Source of the DNA: Eximiradius sp.
GTDB lineage: Bacteria > Bacteroidota > Ignavibacteria > Kapaibacteriales > UBA2268
NCBI GenBank assembly: GCA_937127445.1
Contig: CAKZLY010000020.1
Location: 1 to 64,000, forward strand
Length of the DNA: 64,000 nucleotides
Reading direction: 5' to 3'
Shown here: one piece after another, positions 63,405 to 64,000 of the stretch
Layout of the letters: each line of letters begins with the position of its first letter
Position numbering within the stretch: position 1 is the stretch's first letter
Notes under the pieces: generated by a model
What the model saw: the letters and a program-made list of their open reading frames with translations, nothing else
The model's database searches: none
Told to the model about the DNA's origin: nothing
Translations under genes and position numbers: made by a program

Positions 63405-64000
63405 ATGAAAAAAATTGTACTTTTTGATATAGATGGTACTATTTTAAATGTCGAAAGTTCACTCGCCAGAAGTATTTTTATTGATGCTTTTGGCGAGATG
63501 TTTAGTATAGATATTTCTCAAAATATCCCATCGTTTCACGGGAAAACTGATTTGCAAATAATTGCCGATATTGCTGATTTATATAGTATTGATTATAGCA
63601 GCAATATTGAGCAAATCTGGGAAAATATTTTCGATAAATTCAAGCAAAGAATTTCAAGAGATAGCATAACGATTTTGCCAGGGGCAGCGGAATTAATCGA
63701 CGAGATTGCCAAAGCAGATAATTTTGAATTGGGATTGGTAACGGGCAATTTTCAGAAGAATGCTTATTTGAAGTTATCGCTGGTTGGTCTAGATAGTTAT
63801 TTTCTTTTCGGTGGGTTTGGGGATGATTGTCCGGATCGCAATAAGCTACCTTTAATAGCGATTGACCGAGCAAAAAACAGCAAAATTATTGATGAGAATT
63901 TCTCGATTTCTAATTCAGTGATTATCGGAGACACGTTTCGTGATATTCAGGCGGCAAAGAGCAACTTGTTCAAATCTGTAGCGGTAGCCACTGGCAAAGC
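63405..64000 (+). CDS. HAD-family hydrolase (truncated by window end)
   Basis: ATG 63405 opens a frame that stays open to the end of the window (198 codons visible). HAD motif I 'VLFDIDGTILN', motif II 'LGLVTGNF' and motif IV 'VIIGDTFRDIQAAKSN' are all visible, with a helical cap between I and II. It looks like a phosphoglycolate-phosphatase/beta-phosphoglucomutase-like enzyme; the substrate cannot be told. It lies 5 bases after ssb, probably in the same transcript. The C-terminal end is outside the window. Confidence 0.85.
   Translation, partial: MKKIVLFDIDGTILNVESSLARSIFIDAFGEMFSIDISQNIPSFHGKTDLQIIADIADLYSIDYSSNIEQIWENIFDKFKQRISRDSITILPGAAELIDEIAKADNFELGLVTGNFQKNAYLKLSLVGLDSYFLFGGFGDDCPDRNKLPLIAIDRAKNSKIIDENFSISNSVIIGDTFRDIQAAKSNLFKSVAVATGK

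Overview
The window looks like chromosomal DNA of a Gram-negative, aerobically respiring member of the Bacteroidota/Chlorobiota (FCB) assemblage, possibly Ignavibacteria or Kapabacteria. The evidence is family content (alternative complex III plus a caa3 oxidase, DUF4249 and TonB receptor, Omp28 and DUF6029, DUF5020, DUF1207, a long-form IleRS followed by a DksA-like protein) and two promoters of the TTG/TAnnTTTG type. This is inferred from families, not from a marker-gene tree. No rRNA, tRNA, CRISPR array, transposase or phage gene was seen.

Layout. Positions 1-4950 form an AT-rich accessory segment: two small exported cysteine-containing proteins, each followed by a large exported TlpA/thioredoxin-type protein. 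The second large gene is decayed. Next come a purine permease with a DUF5020 outer-membrane partner, a Lys/Ala-rich DksA-like protein and ileS (all minus strand). A plus-strand mraZ-rsmH pair follows, with a recognisable MraZ operator and a problematic rsmH start. A minus-strand block holds uppP, a complete seven-gene Mrp Na+/H+ antiporter operon and a DUF4139 protein. Then come pdxJ, an asnB-type amidotransferase and an L,D-transpeptidase (plus), and folC, a K+-dependent-type membrane pyrophosphatase and purC (minus). An SDR, rfbB and rfbD (plus) complete the first half.

The centre (32.6-47.7 kb) is a large respiratory locus. It holds actA, a 57-residue Tat-like small ORF, actB, actC, a fused actD-actE, actF, a membrane-anchored cytochrome c, SCO1/SenC, oxidase subunits I, III, IV and II (subunit II carrying cytochrome c), haem O synthase, and a polytopic membrane protein with a C-terminal haem c. 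Together these would move electrons from quinol through alternative complex III to a caa3-type oxidase. The Mrp antiporter and pyrophosphatase elsewhere in the window suggest coupled Na+/H+ energetics.

Downstream, a stand-alone metallo-beta-lactamase-fold protein with a flavodiiron-like ligand set is paired with a small soluble protein resembling a chemoreceptor signalling hairpin. This is the best candidate here for an under-described sensory system (O2 or Fe). The rest is Omp28/DUF6029, a glycosyltransferase, rpmB, an EamA transporter, purM-pyk, mtnA, DUF1573, DUF4249 with its TonB receptor, DUF1207, ssb, and a HAD phosphatase cut by the window end.
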